A DNA stretch of 64,000 nt from Polytrichum commune (GCA_950295325.1 OX485804.1:26534001-26598000); one strand, 5' to 3'; positions 1 to 12,124 are shown, counted from the first letter of the stretch. Notes: generated by a model not told the origin, from the letters alone. A program made the numbers and translations.

Positions 1-437
1 GTGGGTTCCAAGCTGCCACAACCACCAACAACAGAACTACAATTGAATTCGCTTCACAGGAACAGGGGAAGGAGGGAAGAGGAAGTACTTCGACTTTCAT
101 TTGGCATCAATACAAACTCTCTCCTTACTTCAGAAGTCTAATAAAATTCACTTTCAATGGCGGCAAGAAAACCATTCCATAAATTAGGGGAACAGAATTA
201 GGCAGTGGACCAACACACATGCGCGCTCACCGACAAAGTGACCAGAGAGGATTCTGCCTCCACGTTGCACAAACTTCGGAATTACCAGCATTAAATTTAG
301 GTTTCTTGATTGCACACATCCATGGAACAACACATCAAATATATTAGCCTGAATTCATCCTCCAAAGAGGTATTGTATAACACTCGGAACTATGCAATTT
401 ACACACATCTCAAATAAATTCACAAACTGAATCAGCC
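1..437. other. Non-coding stretch with a short duplicated segment
   Basis: No convincing gene is visible. A segment near 50-95 (containing 'cacaggaacaggggaagg') recurs in diverged form near 435-480 ('cacaggaccaggggaagc'), where it overlaps the 3' end of the minus-strand ORF 438-650. The left copy may therefore be a truncated duplicate of that ORF's end. I see no other structure here. Confidence 0.4.
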
Positions 438-650
438 TCACAGGACCAGGGGAAGCAGGTAAGAGAAATCTAAGTACTTGTGCTGGTCACGAAGACTGAC
501 GAGCTGAATTTTGTGCAGCTGAAAGTGGTATGTCTGGTCAAGCACTGCACCCTTCAAAGTTTGCAGCTCCTGAATCAGATCTTCCTTATCGGTGTGGCGG
601 AAGAACACTAACTTCCGTGACTTCACTTCAGCTGTGGGTCCCCTCGCCAT
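438..650 (-). CDS. Small unrecognised ORF, possibly an exon or gene fragment
   Basis: The minus strand is open for 70 codons from an ATG at 650 (first residues MARGPTAEVK) to a stop at 438. The frame stays open upstream to 728 without an ATG-supported reason to extend it. The composition looks protein-like, mixing charged and hydrophobic residues with few simple runs, and is predicted mostly helical and polar without a signal peptide or membrane segment. I do not recognise a family. Its 5' side abuts the tandem repeat that starts near 721. It could be a real short exon, a gene remnant or chance. Transcript evidence would decide. Confidence 0.22.
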   Translation of the reverse strand: MARGPTAEVKSRKLVFFRHTDKEDLIQELQTLKGAVLDQTYHFQLHKIQLVSLRDQHKYLDFSYLLPLVL

Positions 651-720
651 GGCAGCACATTGGGTCACTCTCTCCAATGCTTCTGTAGCTGGGTTCTGGC
701 CGTTCTTACAAGAAAGTTCT

Positions 721-1790
721 GCGATCAAGAATCACCCCAAGAGTCATATGCACATATTTGGCATTCATTAACCAAACTTACAGAGCCCGAATCCAAAAGC
801 TAGGGTCAAGTGGGTTTATATTTCTATGTTCTACAGAGAAAAGCAACATGCCTTGCCCCCCCCCCCCCCAAAGATCCTTTCTATGTGGACTAAAACAGAA
901 ATCAGAATATGAAAGTTGCAATGAAAACTTTGTAACCAAGAATCACCCCAAGAGTCTTGTGCATATGTTTGGCATTCATTTACCAAACTCACAGAGCTCG
1001 TATCCAAAAGTCAGGGTTAAGTGGGTTTTGCAATTTCTATGTTCTACAGAGAAAAGCAACATGTCTTGCCCCTCAAAAATCCTTTCTATATGGACAAGGA
1101 AAGAAAACAGAATATGAAAGTTGCACTGAAAATCCTGTGGCCAAGAATCACCCTAAGAGTTTTGTGCATATTTTTGGCATTCATTTACCAAACTCACAGA
1201 GCTCGTATCCAAAAGTCAGGGTTAAGTGCGTTTGGCACTTCTATATACAATACAGAGATAAGCAACATGTCTTGCCCCCCAACATCCTTGTATATGGACA
1301 AAGATGAGAACACAAATTCCCACTGTGACAGTTGCAATGAAAAATTTGCGACCAAGAATCACCCCAAGAGTCTTATGCACATGTTTGGCATTCATTGTCC
1401 GAACTCACAGAGCTCGTCTTTAAATGTCAGGGTTAAGTGGGTTTTGCAATTCTATATGGTAAATAAAGAAACCAACATGTCTTGCCCCCCCCCCCCCCAA
1501 AAAAAAAAAACATTCTTTCTATATGGACAAAGATAGAGAGCAGAATTTCTCAATGTGACAGTTGCAATGAACACTCTGCGACCAAGAATTACCTCAAGAG
1601 TCTTATGCACATGTTTTGGCATCCATACACCAACAGCTACAGAGCGCAAATCCAAATGCCAGGGTTAAGTGGCTTTTGCAATTCTGTGTTCTACAGAGAA
1701 AACCAACATGTCGTAACCCCCCGCATCCTTTCTAGATGGACGAAGAAAGAAAGCAGAAGTCACGAATATGGCAGTTGCAATGAAGGTTGG
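721..1790. repeat. Tandem repeat, about 5 copies of a ~206-232 bp unit
   Basis: The phrase 'accaagaatcaccccaagag' recurs, with small changes, at about 723, 934, 1141, 1350 and 1580. It is followed each time by related text about 'tttggcattcat', 'acagagctcg', 'tctacagagaaaagcaacatg' and a C-rich tract. The spacing is about 206-232 bp. Two copies carry 14-base C runs (856-869 and 1485-1498). Overlapping plus-strand frames such as 957-1307 and 1021-1536 only reflect the repeat and encode no recognisable protein. Confidence 0.85.
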
Positions 1791-3740
1791 AGGAAGGAAA
1801 CGAAGAGAATTATACTTGAGTTGATTTTTCCGGAGTTGCATGATGTCGGAGAACTTGGAATTGACCCCGAGCTATTTGAAGTAGCAGGTGAAGCTGCCCT
1901 GTCTGCCTTATTTCGTTCCTTCATATTTTTTCCTCCTTCCTCACGGTTGCTCGAACTTTTTTACAAGCTTCTTACGTCAACAATCATCCGACATGGGTTT
2001 CTGCGACATCTTTCAGCATTAGATGATTTGTCTTCCTCGATGTATATGACGAGTTCGAATTAGCTCGATTTGAGCTATCTACTAATTGCACATACAACAC
2101 CTTTTCCACATGCATTCAATCCAATCATCAATGTTGAACGACTGCAGCAACGACCATGGGATGGGATGGGATTGGATGGGTAATTTCTCGAAAAACATGA
2201 AATGATCCGCGATGCATGAAACACAATAAGGAATAGTGCTCGAGGATGAAGGAATGAATGCCCTGTTCATCTTTGATAATCTGCAAGCTACGCAGACATG
2301 ATGACAATCGATGGACGGGAAGCTCGTCGTACTTCACAGCCATAGCGAGCAGTCGGAGTATCTCAAGGTCCAATTGTGTTGAAGATTGTTGAAGATTGCC
2401 TCCTACCAGCTCCAGTGGTACTCAATGGAAATTAAATCTTGGCTAATCACTCTCAACTTATGTATAGCTCGGTATATCACATTCTGGTGGATGGCAATGT
2501 CAAAGAGTAAGATCATGCAGTTTGTTGTGGGGAGGATCGGCTGGACCGACCACCCATAGCCGTTGCTGCTTCTGCACAGTTATGTCAAGTTTGCTTTGAG
2601 TTCAAGGAACATGATGAGGATGCAGATGCACCGTGAAGGTTCAAGTTCAGCACATTTGCACACACCTTCAATTCGATCCCACTGTTTCTTGCGGATTCTT
2701 GGCAAGATTCTTACAGAAATCATCAAATCTTCATCAAGTCTGTGAGTCTACCCATGGTTGGAAAATCTTTTTGGTACTCAATCATGATGCATCTGCTTAT
2801 AGCCCTCGCATTGTTTGACATGCAATCTACGTCAGCCTTTGCTGCTGGCTCACACAATTAGCTCCGCTCTCAAATCCTTACCCTCGTTCAATGCAAACTT
2901 AATGAAATCAGCTGCAATAACTCCACTGGGATGTTTTTAGGCACGTGTTGACCCCATCAAGCGGTGTTGGAAACCTTTGATTCTGCAGGGCATTGATCCA
3001 CAGCTAAACTTGCTGTTGTCAGCATACATTTGTGAGCAAGATTTCGCATGCAATTTCATGTGTCTACACTCTTTCAGTGAGCGCATTGACAGATTTACCT
3101 CCATCATCAATTCCCCCAAAGTCCAAATGCTGATGATGAGTCATGAACCTCGACTCTTGATTGCGTTTTTGCACAACCCGATTGCGCAGATAAGCAGATC
3201 ATAAGTAGGTGATGTAATCCGATGGTTCATGCAATCCTCCTACCCCAGGCTAGGCTGTTTCTTTCTTTCCGAGGCTCCTGGCTCTTTTCCAGGCGGACGG
3301 TGGAGATTTGATCGCAAGGGCGCTGCAAAAGATGGATGAGGAGGTGAAAAGTTCCCCAACCAGAGGCGACCCTTCGCAGTTCGGCCTGCTTTGACGATTC
3401 ACAAGCCAACCACAAGGCCAAACCTTCTCTCATCCATCTCCACCTTCATCCATCCTGGAGGCTGGATGAATTCTTGCTCACATAAAGCGCTTCTAGTTTT
3501 ATTAAACCCCACGGCCTCCCCACCGCACTTCAGCTGACAAGGTTTTAGCTTAATTTTTTTACTGCAAACTTGACGAGTAAACACCAAAGTAAATACGATA
3601 GGTAACTCTGAGCTGAGGTGGCATCCTACGTGGATCCTACATGGCATAGCTGGATTATGCGATGAAATATGGCTGTTGAGGTAAGTTACTTGTGTAAGTT
3701 GCTCAAAGGTTTTGGCAATATGAAGTTGACACATCATAAA
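1791..3740. other. Unassigned region with coding-like fragments
   Basis: Directly after the tandem repeat the plus frame stays open to 2063 and reads like protein at first (residues such as ELIFPELHDVGELG), then becomes low quality. Other short frames occur on both strands around 2128-2373 and 2977-3204. None has a recognisable domain and no chain of splice sites could be traced. The region may hold a broken gene or exons of a gene I do not recognise. Confidence 0.25.
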
Positions 3741-4036
3741 GGGGAGTCTTAGTCACGGGGGGTGCACGTGGGTGCACAAAGAGGTACAAATTATACATGA
3801 AGTACGGGTGTTCTTTATTTTAACTTTGTAAATATACTAGGTGTATTATTCATATAATCCTTGTTGTATTTCTACTTTTAAGCTCATAATCAATTATAAT
3901 GAGGTGTGTAATTTACAAGGGGTTCAAATCAATATTTCATTCAATATGTGAATCACATTCATCCCTAAATTTTAGGTTTTAGGACGAGAGGGAAACAAAA
4001 GCTTATCTTGGTGTTCAAATTTCATGCCAGTATGTA

Positions 4037-5060
4037 GTGTTCCTCATTGAATTATTCAGGGATCGATTTTCTCATCTAGATGTACCACTAAGCATTGTAA
4101 GATCTGATGTTTGTGAAGTATTCTTCAGTAAAGTTGGAGGAATGATACAAACTGAGAGGACATATGATGGTTGTGTTCTAGTAGAAAGTGTTGGTACATT
4201 GGCTAGAATTGTAGAATTTGAGGTTGATCCTAAGAGTCAAAGTATTAATATAGCTCATGATAATTAAACAAACTTGCATTTGATCTATCCTTGACCTTGA
4301 TGGAAATGCCCCTCATACAAATTTGGGGATTACACGAGTATTTTGACAAATGAGTAATTTGTGGCAGCACTACATGAGGGTTTTGTTGATGCACAAACAA
4401 CATGTGCACAACTAGGGGTGAAGCCAATGCAGACCTTGCTTAGATGTCAGCAGTCAACTCCTTGGGAGCATGAGAGACACATAGAGGCACAATTTATAGA
4501 GACATGGGAGAGGAGGATGAATGTGATTCTACTCACATTCTTGGAAGTGCAAAACCATATGTGGTTGATGAACATGGTCCAAGTGCGGAAGGCACTGATG
4601 TCGAGCTTATAGTGTTTGATGACATTCGGTGACTAGTGTATTAGTGAATTAAGATATGCTTTGGATGAGCATGAAGGAAATCCATTACAACTCTCTATGT
4701 TGCTATTTGTTGAAGTGGATGGGTCCAAAATCTACAAGAGTACCTTGGTTAGTGAGTTGAATGGTAATCTCATGTTTTCAAAGATAGGCTCACCAAAATC
4801 AAGTATGGTTTGTTGTATATCAAACCTAAAGTTTGACTATCTAGAGCCAGAGATGATGATTACTTATTAAAATTGGGATGTGATGGTGCGGTATCGTTTG
4901 CCTTTCAAGTAATAGTTGAAGGAGTGGAGAAAAGAAGGGGAAAAAGCAAGTTGGCCAAAGCATTGACCACCAAGACTTCATATTTGGAAATGATCTATAG
5001 GACGCGCCGCAAAATCAGCAATAGGTGGATTGAGTATTGATAATCAGTTGACCTTTTGGA
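4037..5060 (+). pseudogene. Degenerate coding remnant, probably transposon-associated
   Basis: Several plus-strand frames follow one another: 4037-4267, 4361-4612, 4661-4870 and an interrupted frame to about 5060. Together they read like one decayed protein, starting near residues FRDRFSHLDVPLSIV and CEVFFSKVGGM and later DDDYLLKLGCDGAVSFAFQV. Stops and frame changes separate the pieces. The pattern resembles hypothetical proteins that are repeated in plant genomes, but I cannot name a catalytic domain. There are no clear splice sites at the breaks, so decay is more likely than introns. Confidence 0.4.
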
Positions 5061-6081
5061 TTGGCCTCCAAAGATGAATAGGAATATATTGGTATCAAAA
5101 TAAGAATGGGTCTATGTGGACCTATGATTTGTATTGTAGAATCAAATTTGTATGAGTTACATCCAATGAATGAATGATTGTCTAATAATATCATTAATGA
5201 TAATTAAATATGTTTTGCTAAGAGATAGATAGACATACAAACAAGATAGAAATTAGAGTAAGTGACATTGTCGCATGTAATAGGGGAACGGACATGAATA
5301 CGTAGAATTATATATGAGAAGTTTTGGCAAGAAAGACCAATGTTAAACACAGTGTGTGATTGTGACAATTTGTTTGTGGCATGGCAATCTGTATGAATTA
5401 ATATTTCATAAGATATACATTTTGATCTACTTATGAGTCCAAGGAGTGGAGAGAAGCAAAGTGAAGAGAAGATAGATAAAGGGTGTCCAAGCCAGATTGG
5501 ACAAATCGAACTATGAGAGGAGTCGTTTGAATAAGTAGGGAACTTGCATTAAAATTGTGTGATAAACAAAGTTGGAATAGGCTATATTCTTTCTTATGAA
5601 AAGAACATGGTGAAATTGAGCGTCAAAGGGTCACAACATGAATTAAGAATGAAAGGGAGACTTCAAGAGAGATATATTGACTATAGCTTAAATGGACTCG
5701 AAGGAACTAGTTTGAGAGACAATTACATCAGTGAAAATCACGGGGAGGTCACTTCATTGTCAAGTTGACACCACGTGCGGACAAAGTTTGCTACCCCTAT
5801 ATTACATGCCATATATAATTTTAAAATTTATGATATTTTTTCTACATATACATAACCATTGATAGTATTTTTTGTATACTTTTTTGAAATTTTTAGTCAT
5901 CTTTATTTTTTTTAGTAATTGTTTTAGTTCAATTATGTGTCATTCTAGTTAGAAATGGTATGTTTTATGAAAAAAACAAATCATCAAATTTAGTTACCAC
6001 TTTTGACTATGTCATAGGTGCTGTGTATATCTACTCATGAAAAAAAATTGATAAAATTTTGACCCATTTTGGTGGTGCAAC
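5061..6081. other. AT-rich intergenic DNA
   Basis: No supported gene. A 69-codon frame at 5559-5768 has no recognisable features. From about 5,800 to 6,060 the sequence is strongly AT-rich with T and A runs. It ends at the target site of the chromovirus (TTACC, 6082-6086). Confidence 0.5.
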
Positions 6082-6277
6082 TTACCTATTACGAACCTCT
6101 CACCGGTTGGCAATTTGTGTCTTGACCACAAAATCTCAAAGTAAAGAATTGAAACCAACACCAATTTTATTTCTTCCTCTAAGTACAAACCGCAACCAAA
6201 TAAAGTTTGGTCAACGAAGCTCTACCACCCGACCATAGGAGAGAGACAAAAAATATCCTCTCTCCTCCCCCGAGCTT

Positions 6278-6286
6278 CCTTTTATG
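6278..6286 (-). promoter_or_regulatory. TATA-like box in the 3' LTR
   Basis: The sense sequence CATAAAAGG precedes a GGAGGAGAGAGG-rich stretch about 25-30 bases downstream where transcription could start. The same box in the 5' LTR is at 11580-11588. This places the hairpin array in U3. Confidence 0.55.
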
Positions 6287-6426
6287 CCGAAGCACTACTT
6301 TTACTTTCTATATTTACATATAGTAAAAGTATTCTATTCATAGCTCTATCTCATAGTTCTACTATGAATCTTCTATCTATGGTTCTTCTAGAACCTTCTT
6401 TCATCTCTTGTCTCAATTCCATTCTT

Positions 6427-6822
6427 CCAATTGGAACTGTCTAATTCCAATTGGATTCATCCATTCTTCTTTCTAGTTGGAACTGTCTAATTCCAACTAA
6501 ATACATTCATCCTTCATTCCAGTTGGAACTGTCTAATTCCAACTTGGTTCATCCAACCTTTCTCTTAGTTGGAATTGTCTAATTCCAACTAGTCAATCTT
6601 CTAGTTGGAACTGTCTAATTCCAACTAGCTTTATCCATGGAGTGGTCTAACTCCTGTGCACCTCATCGAGAGTTGTCTAACTCATGTGCACTTGTTCTCA
6701 CTTGGAATGGTCTAGTTCCAATGCACTAAATGCGGAGCTGTCTAACTCCAGTGCACATGTTGTCAATCTGGAGTTGTCTTACTCCTTTCCATTCATCCTC
6801 AACCGAGAGTTGTCTAGCTCTC
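6427..6822. repeat. Array of 11 imperfect-palindrome (hairpin) modules in U3, 3' LTR copy
   Basis: Eleven modules share a core GTCT(A) between complementary arms that differ from module to module. Examples: AGTTGGAA / TTCCAACT around CTGTCTAA (6521-6544); 10-base arms at 6427-6454, 6566-6591 and 6601-6628; GGAGT / ACTCC around GGTCTA (6639-6654); GAGAG / CTCTC around TTGTCTAG (6805-6822). The other modules are at 6474-6499, 6670-6683, 6702-6721, 6734-6749 and 6770-6785. Arm sequence changes while pairing is kept. The copy in the 3' LTR would be transcribed near the 3' end of the element RNA. Confidence 0.9.
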
Positions 6823-6890
6823 ATCTTTTTCTGCTTACACACTGGCACATGTAGTTAGAATATTCCTTAATAATTCTAGTTACATTACAA

Positions 6891-6902
6891 TCTCCCCCTT
6901 CC
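6891..6902 (-). other. Polypurine tract
   Basis: The sense sequence GGAAGGGGGAGA lies one base upstream of the 3' LTR start (TGTAATG) and directly after the gag-pol stop codon. It is the expected primer for plus-strand DNA synthesis. Confidence 0.9.
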
Positions 6903-6903
6903 A

Positions 6904-9900
6904 TTAAAAGTCATTGTCCTCAATGACAAAATTAGGATAGTCCTTTCTGAAATCAACTTCTCTTTCCCAAGAAGCTTCTTCTTCAGGATAATCTTTCCAC
7001 TTCACATAAAATCTACGGAAAGTCTTATTCCTTAGATATTGATTTTCTATTTTCAAAATCTTCTCAGGTTCTGCAAGAAGTTCTCCCTCTGGAGCAACTT
7101 TGGGAAGGTCAGGCAAAATATGGTTAGGATCAGACACATATTTTCTTAATAAACCCACATGAAAAACATTATGGATCTTCCAATCCTCTGGTAATTTTAA
7201 CTCATAAGCTACTTTGCCTATCCGTTTCAAAATTTCAAATGGACCACAAAATCTAGGTGATAACTTTCTTGACTTGCCAAGCTTAAGTCCAGATCGATTA
7301 GGTGCTACCTTTAAAAACACCTTATCACCAACTTCAAATTCACGAAAAATTCTTTTGTTATCAGCATAATGCTTAGCTCTATCCTGAGCACTTTTCATAG
7401 CCAACTTTGCCGTTTCTCTAATTTCATTCATCTCCCTAATCATAGCATTAATGCTTTCAAATCTCGTATTAGGAGTAGAAAGTGTAATTGGGGTTCTACA
7501 TCCCTGACCATATAGAACATAAAATGGACTTACCCCAATACTACTATGAATATGATCATTATAAGCAAATTCAATCATATGCAACCACTTATCCCATGAT
7601 TGTTGTCTCTGGCCAACATACATCCTTAACATATCCTCAAGAGTTCTGTTTGTCCGTTCAGTTTGTCCATCCGTCTCAGGATGATATGCACTGCTTAACT
7701 TAATCTTAGTTCCACACAATTTAAATAGAGTAGTCCAAAACTCACTCACAAACTTACGATCTCTATCACTTATAATTTCTCGTGGAATTCCATGATGCTT
7801 AAAAATTTCTCTCATGAATAGTTCAGCAACTCCATAAGCAGTAACAGTAGTAACTGTGGGAATAAAATGAGCAATCTTTGTCAACCTATCCACAACTACC
7901 ATGATACTATCAAAATTTCTTTGAGTCTTTGGCAATCCTACAATGAAATCCATACTGACTGATTCAAACTTTAAGTTAGGCACACCAAGTGGTTGGAGCA
8001 ATCCAGGGTCCTTCACTTGTTCTGTTTTAGTGACTTGACATTTTAAACATCTCTCAACATATTTTTTAATATCTTTTTTCATTCCTGGCCAATAGTAATG
8101 ACGCTTAACCGCCATGTAAGTCTTTTGAAACCCTGGATGACCTGCTATTGGAATGTCATGAAGGTTATTTATAATGTTGAGTCTGTGTTCTCCAAACTTG
8201 GGAACACAAACTTTACCATTATAATATAAAATTTCATCTTTCACTTCAAAACATTTAAATTTTTCAATTTCATCTGCGGTTCTAGCTTCCTTAGACAAAC
8301 TTTCAAATGAAAGATTAAAGAAATCATCAGTAGCATAATGTCCTTTAATTTCATCCATTAAAGGATTTCTAATGCATGAGATGGCATTTGCTAACGGTCT
8401 TCTAGACAAAGCGTCAGCAACCACATTTTCTTTTCCTTTAATATACTCTATGTCAAAATCAAATTCTTGTAAAAATTCCATCCATCTACATTGTCTTCTA
8501 CTCAAATGAGGTTGAGTTGACAAATATTTTAAAGACTCATGGTCTGTTTGAATCTTAAACCTTACCCCTAATAAGTAATGTCTCCAAACCTTTAGCGAAT
8601 GGATTACTGCTAGTAATTCCTTTTCATGTACCGGATAATTCAACTCAGCAGAATTCAATTTACGAGATTCGTAAGCAATTATTTTCTTATCTTGCATCAA
8701 AACTGCACCAATAGCTAAATCGCTAGCGTCGGTACATAGTATTATGTTTCCTTTCAAAGGATCCATAATAGTTAAAACAGGAGTTTGGGTTAACAATGAT
8801 TTTAAAGTCTGAAAACTTGAATCACATTCCGGGGTCCAATCTATCGCATTACTTTTGCCTTTTAGCAAGTTGGTCATAGGCGCAGCTATTTTAGAAAATC
8901 CTTTTACAAATCTTCTATAATAGCTTGCAAGACCTAAAAAACTTCTAACCTCAGTCTTATCTTTTGGTATTGGCCACTCAGCAACGGCCGTAACCTTTCT
9001 AGGGTCAACGGAGACTCCCTCATCAGAGATAACGTGACCCAGAAACTCAACACGCGAAGTAAAGAAAACACATTTACTTAGTTTAGCGTATAACTTATGT
9101 TCTCTCAAAATTTCAAAAACTTGTTTAAGGTGTTGTTTGTGTTCTTCCTCACTTTTAGAATATATAAGGATATCATCAATAAACACAAGTACAAACTTAC
9201 CCAAATAATCACGAAATATTGAATTCATTAAAGTCATAAATGTAGCAGGAGCATTTGTAAGACCAAAAGGCATTACCACATACTCGTAATGACCCAAACA
9301 TGACCTAAATCCAGTTTTCGCAATATCAGATTCTTTTATTCGAATTTGGTGATATCCACTTCTCAAATCTATTTTGGAAAATATTTTTGATCCATATAGA
9401 TGATCAAAAATATCATCAACGCGGGGCAAAGGAAACTTGTTCTTTATAGTTAGTTTGTTGAGACCCCGATAATCTACACACAATCTTAAAGATCCATCCT
9501 TCTTCTTAGTAAAAAGAACAGGAGCTCCCCAAGGTGATTTACTTGGCCTAATATATCCTTTGTTTAACAAATCCTTTAATTGATTTTCAAGCTCAACATT
9601 TTGAGCTAAAGAATGACGATATGGTGCCTTAGCCACAGGAGCAGCATTGGCAACGAGGTCAATAGCATGATCAACCTCTCTAGTAGGTGGTAGCTCATTT
9701 AACTCTTCAGGAAACAAATCTTTAAAATCATCCAAGAATATCTTCACTCCGTTATTACTCAAAGCGTCATCTTTAGATTCATTCTCAACTTTGCTTATAT
9801 GTATCAAAAATACTTGATGACCTTTTCTACCACATCTTTTCATTTGTAGATGTGAAAGAGTAGGAGTGTTCGGCAAAGATCTCTTACCTTTGATAGAAAA

Positions 9901-11361
9901 AGATTTACCGTTCAGAAGCTTCCCGTGCACTTCTCCTTCTTTGCATGCGATCCATGCATCGACTTCTTTAAGCCACGCCATCCCTAGTATCACCTCATAT
10001 CGCGCTCCATCCCAAACCTCAAAATCCGCTTCAGTGTCCACTCCTTGGATGTTTACAGGCACTCTCAACACGCGGTGAGTAATAAAACTTGGTTGATTGT
10101 TCGGCAACCATACTGAACATGGTTTGATAGGAATTAAGGGAAGTCCTAACTTATGAGCAAATGAAACTGACATCATGTTATGAGTGCTGCCAGAGTCAAT
10201 CAAGATCATCGAAGAAAAGGTAGAATTTAGAAATCCCTTGATTTGTAGCACTGTTGGCTCTTGTTCCACCTCCATGTTCATGACTGCTGTTGAGATGCTC
10301 GGAACTCCTTCCTTGGTTGGCTCACCATCTGACTCATCACCGTCTTCGTGTTCTACTTCGATTGCTGCTATCTTCCTCTTGACTGTTGGGCATTCAAAAC
10401 TCCGGTGCCCAGGCTTGTGACATCTGAAGCATAAACCCTTCTTGACGTGCTCCTCTTGCTCTTCCTTGCTCAGCATCAACGTCTTGTTTCCTTGGTTGAA
10501 CTTTGAAAATTGAGATGGTTTAGAACTCTTGGAAAATTTCGCAAACTTGGAGCTTTGATTGGCAGGGTATTTAAATTCTGAAGTTCTTTTTCCCAATTGA
10601 CCTTTTGTCCTCTCCATCCTGCTATTGACTTCTCTCTCAAAGTTCATAGCCAACCCATAAGCTTCATCTAAAGTCCGTGGGTTATGAGCACTAACTTTGT
10701 ACCTTATTGAATCCTTTAAGTTGCGGACAAAGAATTCAATTCTATCACTCTCACCCCAATTGGGAAAGTAAACAATGTGTTCATCGAATTCTAACTTGAA
10801 CTGGGTTACAGAAAGATTTCCCTGTTTCAAGTCGTATAGCTTTTGGCGCATGTCTTCCCCGTAATTGCCAGGGAGAAATTGATGAAGAAAAAGTTCTTTG
10901 AACGTGTTCCACTCTGCAATAGGTCCCAGTCCCCTATTCTCTCGGTCCCTCTTCAGTGTGTCAAACCAAACCCGTGCCTTGTCCTTGAGGAAAATTACTG
11001 TGACTTTGATTTTATCTGCATCTGTGTATTTTGAAGGAAAGAAATCCTCCACTATTGAAATGAACGACATGACTTCTTCTGGTTTGCAGTTTCGGCCTCC
11101 AAAACTCGGCTTAATTGGATATTTTTTTACATCTTTCAAAATATCCACATCTCCATGAGATAGCCTCCTTGGAGATGATGTTGAACTAGACTCCTCCTCC
11201 CTCGAGACAAGTGGTGTAGCTACATGATCCTCTCTTGGAGGAGGTGGAGTATTGGGAGGAGGATCCCTAGGAAGAGGTGGGACCTCTTGTAATGGAACAC
11301 CTTGATTTTCTCTCAATGCTATCAACACCGCTCTCGTAACTCTTTCTTCCAAACTCTCCAT
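6904..11361 (-). CDS. Gag-pol polyprotein of a chromovirus (1485 aa)
   Basis: A single frame encodes capsid and all enzymes needed for retrotransposition. In order: Gag (about residues 90-230); CCHC zinc knuckle C311, C314, H319, C324; aspartic protease DSG at 389-391; reverse transcriptase with catalytic D665 and D729/D730 in FIDD; RNase H with D878, E913 and D940; integrase with zinc cysteines C1105 and C1108 and a D1138-D1199-E1235 triad (D,D35E); a GPF module near 1368; and a C-terminal chromodomain (about 1433-1480, aromatic cage-like YVKWKDYP). I chose the ATG at 11361, 13 bases after the primer-binding site; the frame is open upstream into the LTR but that part is outside the expected message. 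The chromodomain is known in this clade to steer integration to marked chromatin. No stop or frameshift is seen, so the copy could be active. The stop codon lies one base from the polypurine tract. Confidence 0.95.
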   Translation of the reverse strand: MESLEERVTRAVLIALRENQGVPLQEVPPLPRDPPPNTPPPPREDHVATPLVSREEESSSTSSPRRLSHGDVDILKDVKKYPIKPSFGGRNCKPEEVMSFISIVEDFFPSKYTDADKIKVTVIFLKDKARVWFDTLKRDRENRGLGPIAEWNTFKELFLHQFLPGNYGEDMRQKLYDLKQGNLSVTQFKLEFDEHIVYFPNWGESDRIEFFVRNLKDSIRYKVSAHNPRTLDEAYGLAMNFEREVNSRMERTKGQLGKRTSEFKYPANQSSKFAKFSKSSKPSQFSKFNQGNKTLMLSKEEQEEHVKKGLCFRCHKPGHRSFECPTVKRKIAAIEVEHEDGDESDGEPTKEGVPSISTAVMNMEVEQEPTVLQIKGFLNSTFSSMILIDSGSTHNMMSVSFAHKLGLPLIPIKPCSVWLPNNQPSFITHRVLRVPVNIQGVDTEADFEVWDGARYEVILGMAWLKEVDAWIACKEGEVHGKLLNGKSFSIKGKRSLPNTPTLSHLQMKRCGRKGHQVFLIHISKVENESKDDALSNNGVKIFLDDFKDLFPEELNELPPTREVDHAIDLVANAAPVAKAPYRHSLAQNVELENQLKDLLNKGYIRPSKSPWGAPVLFTKKKDGSLRLCVDYRGLNKLTIKNKFPLPRVDDIFDHLYGSKIFSKIDLRSGYHQIRIKESDIAKTGFRSCLGHYEYVVMPFGLTNAPATFMTLMNSIFRDYLGKFVLVFIDDILIYSKSEEEHKQHLKQVFEILREHKLYAKLSKCVFFTSRVEFLGHVISDEGVSVDPRKVTAVAEWPIPKDKTEVRSFLGLASYYRRFVKGFSKIAAPMTNLLKGKSNAIDWTPECDSSFQTLKSLLTQTPVLTIMDPLKGNIILCTDASDLAIGAVLMQDKKIIAYESRKLNSAELNYPVHEKELLAVIHSLKVWRHYLLGVRFKIQTDHESLKYLSTQPHLSRRQCRWMEFLQEFDFDIEYIKGKENVVADALSRRPLANAISCIRNPLMDEIKGHYATDDFFNLSFESLSKEARTADEIEKFKCFEVKDEILYYNGKVCVPKFGEHRLNIINNLHDIPIAGHPGFQKTYMAVKRHYYWPGMKKDIKKYVERCLKCQVTKTEQVKDPGLLQPLGVPNLKFESVSMDFIVGLPKTQRNFDSIMVVVDRLTKIAHFIPTVTTVTAYGVAELFMREIFKHHGIPREIISDRDRKFVSEFWTTLFKLCGTKIKLSSAYHPETDGQTERTNRTLEDMLRMYVGQRQQSWDKWLHMIEFAYNDHIHSSIGVSPFYVLYGQGCRTPITLSTPNTRFESINAMIREMNEIRETAKLAMKSAQDRAKHYADNKRIFREFEVGDKVFLKVAPNRSGLKLGKSRKLSPRFCGPFEILKRIGKVAYELKLPEDWKIHNVFHVGLLRKYVSDPNHILPDLPKVAPEGELLAEPEKILKIENQYLRNKTFRRFYVKWKDYPEEEASWEREVDFRKDYPNFVIEDNDF

Positions 11362-11373
11362 GGCATCCAACCT

Positions 11374-11385
11374 GCTCTGATACCA
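11374..11385 (-). other. Primer-binding site (tRNA-iMet)
   Basis: The sense sequence TGGTATCAGAGC is the classical complement of the 3' end of initiator tRNA-Met used by plant LTR retrotransposons. It starts three bases inside the 5' LTR boundary and defines where minus-strand DNA synthesis begins. Confidence 0.95.
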
Positions 11386-11579
11386 ATTTATTACGAACCT
11401 CTCACCGGTTGGCAATTTGTGTCTTGACCACAAAATCTCAAAGTAAAGAATTGAAACCAACACCAATTTTATTTCTTCCTCTAAGTACAAACCGCAACCA
11501 AATAAAGTTTGGTCAACGAAGCTCTACCACCCGACCATAGGAGAGAGACAAAAAATATCCTCTCTCCTCCCCCGAGCTT

Positions 11580-11588
11580 CCTTTTATG
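11580..11588 (-). promoter_or_regulatory. TATA-like box in the 5' LTR (likely element promoter)
   Basis: Same CATAAAAGG motif as in the 3' LTR, here positioned to drive the genomic RNA. The presumed start is near 11,550, leaving about 160 bases of R-U5 before the primer-binding site. Confidence 0.6.
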
Positions 11589-11728
11589 CCGAAGCACTAC
11601 TTTTACTTTCTATATTTACATATAGTAAAAGTATTCTATTCATAGCTCTATCTCATAGTTCTACTATGAATCTTCTATCTATGGTTCTTCTAGAACCTTC
11701 TTTCATCTCTTGTCTCAATTCCATTCTT

Positions 11729-12124
11729 CCAATTGGAACTGTCTAATTCCAATTGGATTCATCCATTCTTCTTTCTAGTTGGAACTGTCTAATTCCAACT
11801 AAATACATTCATCCTTCATTCCAGTTGGAACTGTCTAATTCCAACTTGGTTCATCCAACCTTTCTCTTAGTTGGAATTGTCTAATTCCAACTAGTCAATC
11901 TTCTAGTTGGAACTGTCTAATTCCAACTAGCTTTATCCATGGAGTGGTCTAACTCCTGTGCACCTCATCGAGAGTTGTCTAACTCATGTGCACTTGTTCT
12001 CACTTGGAATGGTCTAGTTCCAATGCACTAAATGCGGAGCTGTCTAACTCCAGTGCACATGTTGTCAATCTGGAGTTGTCTTACTCCTTTCCATTCATCC
12101 TCAACCGAGAGTTGTCTAGCTCTC
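11729..12124. repeat. Array of 11 hairpin modules in U3, 5' LTR copy
   Basis: Same array as 6427-6822, offset by 5302 bases and apparently identical. Here it lies upstream of the presumed transcription start, so it could act as a set of DNA sites in the promoter. Confidence 0.9.

Larger units (their letters stand above)
6087..6889 (-). repeat. 3' LTR of the chromovirus
   Basis: 803 bp, matching 11389-12191 base for base as far as I can read. In the sense direction it comprises U3 (6889 to about 6250), then R and U5. It carries eleven hairpin modules in U3, a TATA-like box and an AATAAA signal (6166-6171, minus strand) that could direct polyadenylation. Confidence 0.95.

Noticed and set aside
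957-1536. Overlapping plus-strand ORFs of 116 and 171 codons
   Set aside because: They are the same tandem repeat read in different frames, with homopolymer tracts and no domain.
11362-11490. N-terminal extension of the gag-pol frame into the 5' LTR
   Set aside because: It crosses the primer-binding site and LTR boundary; the first ATG after the PBS (11361) is the expected start.
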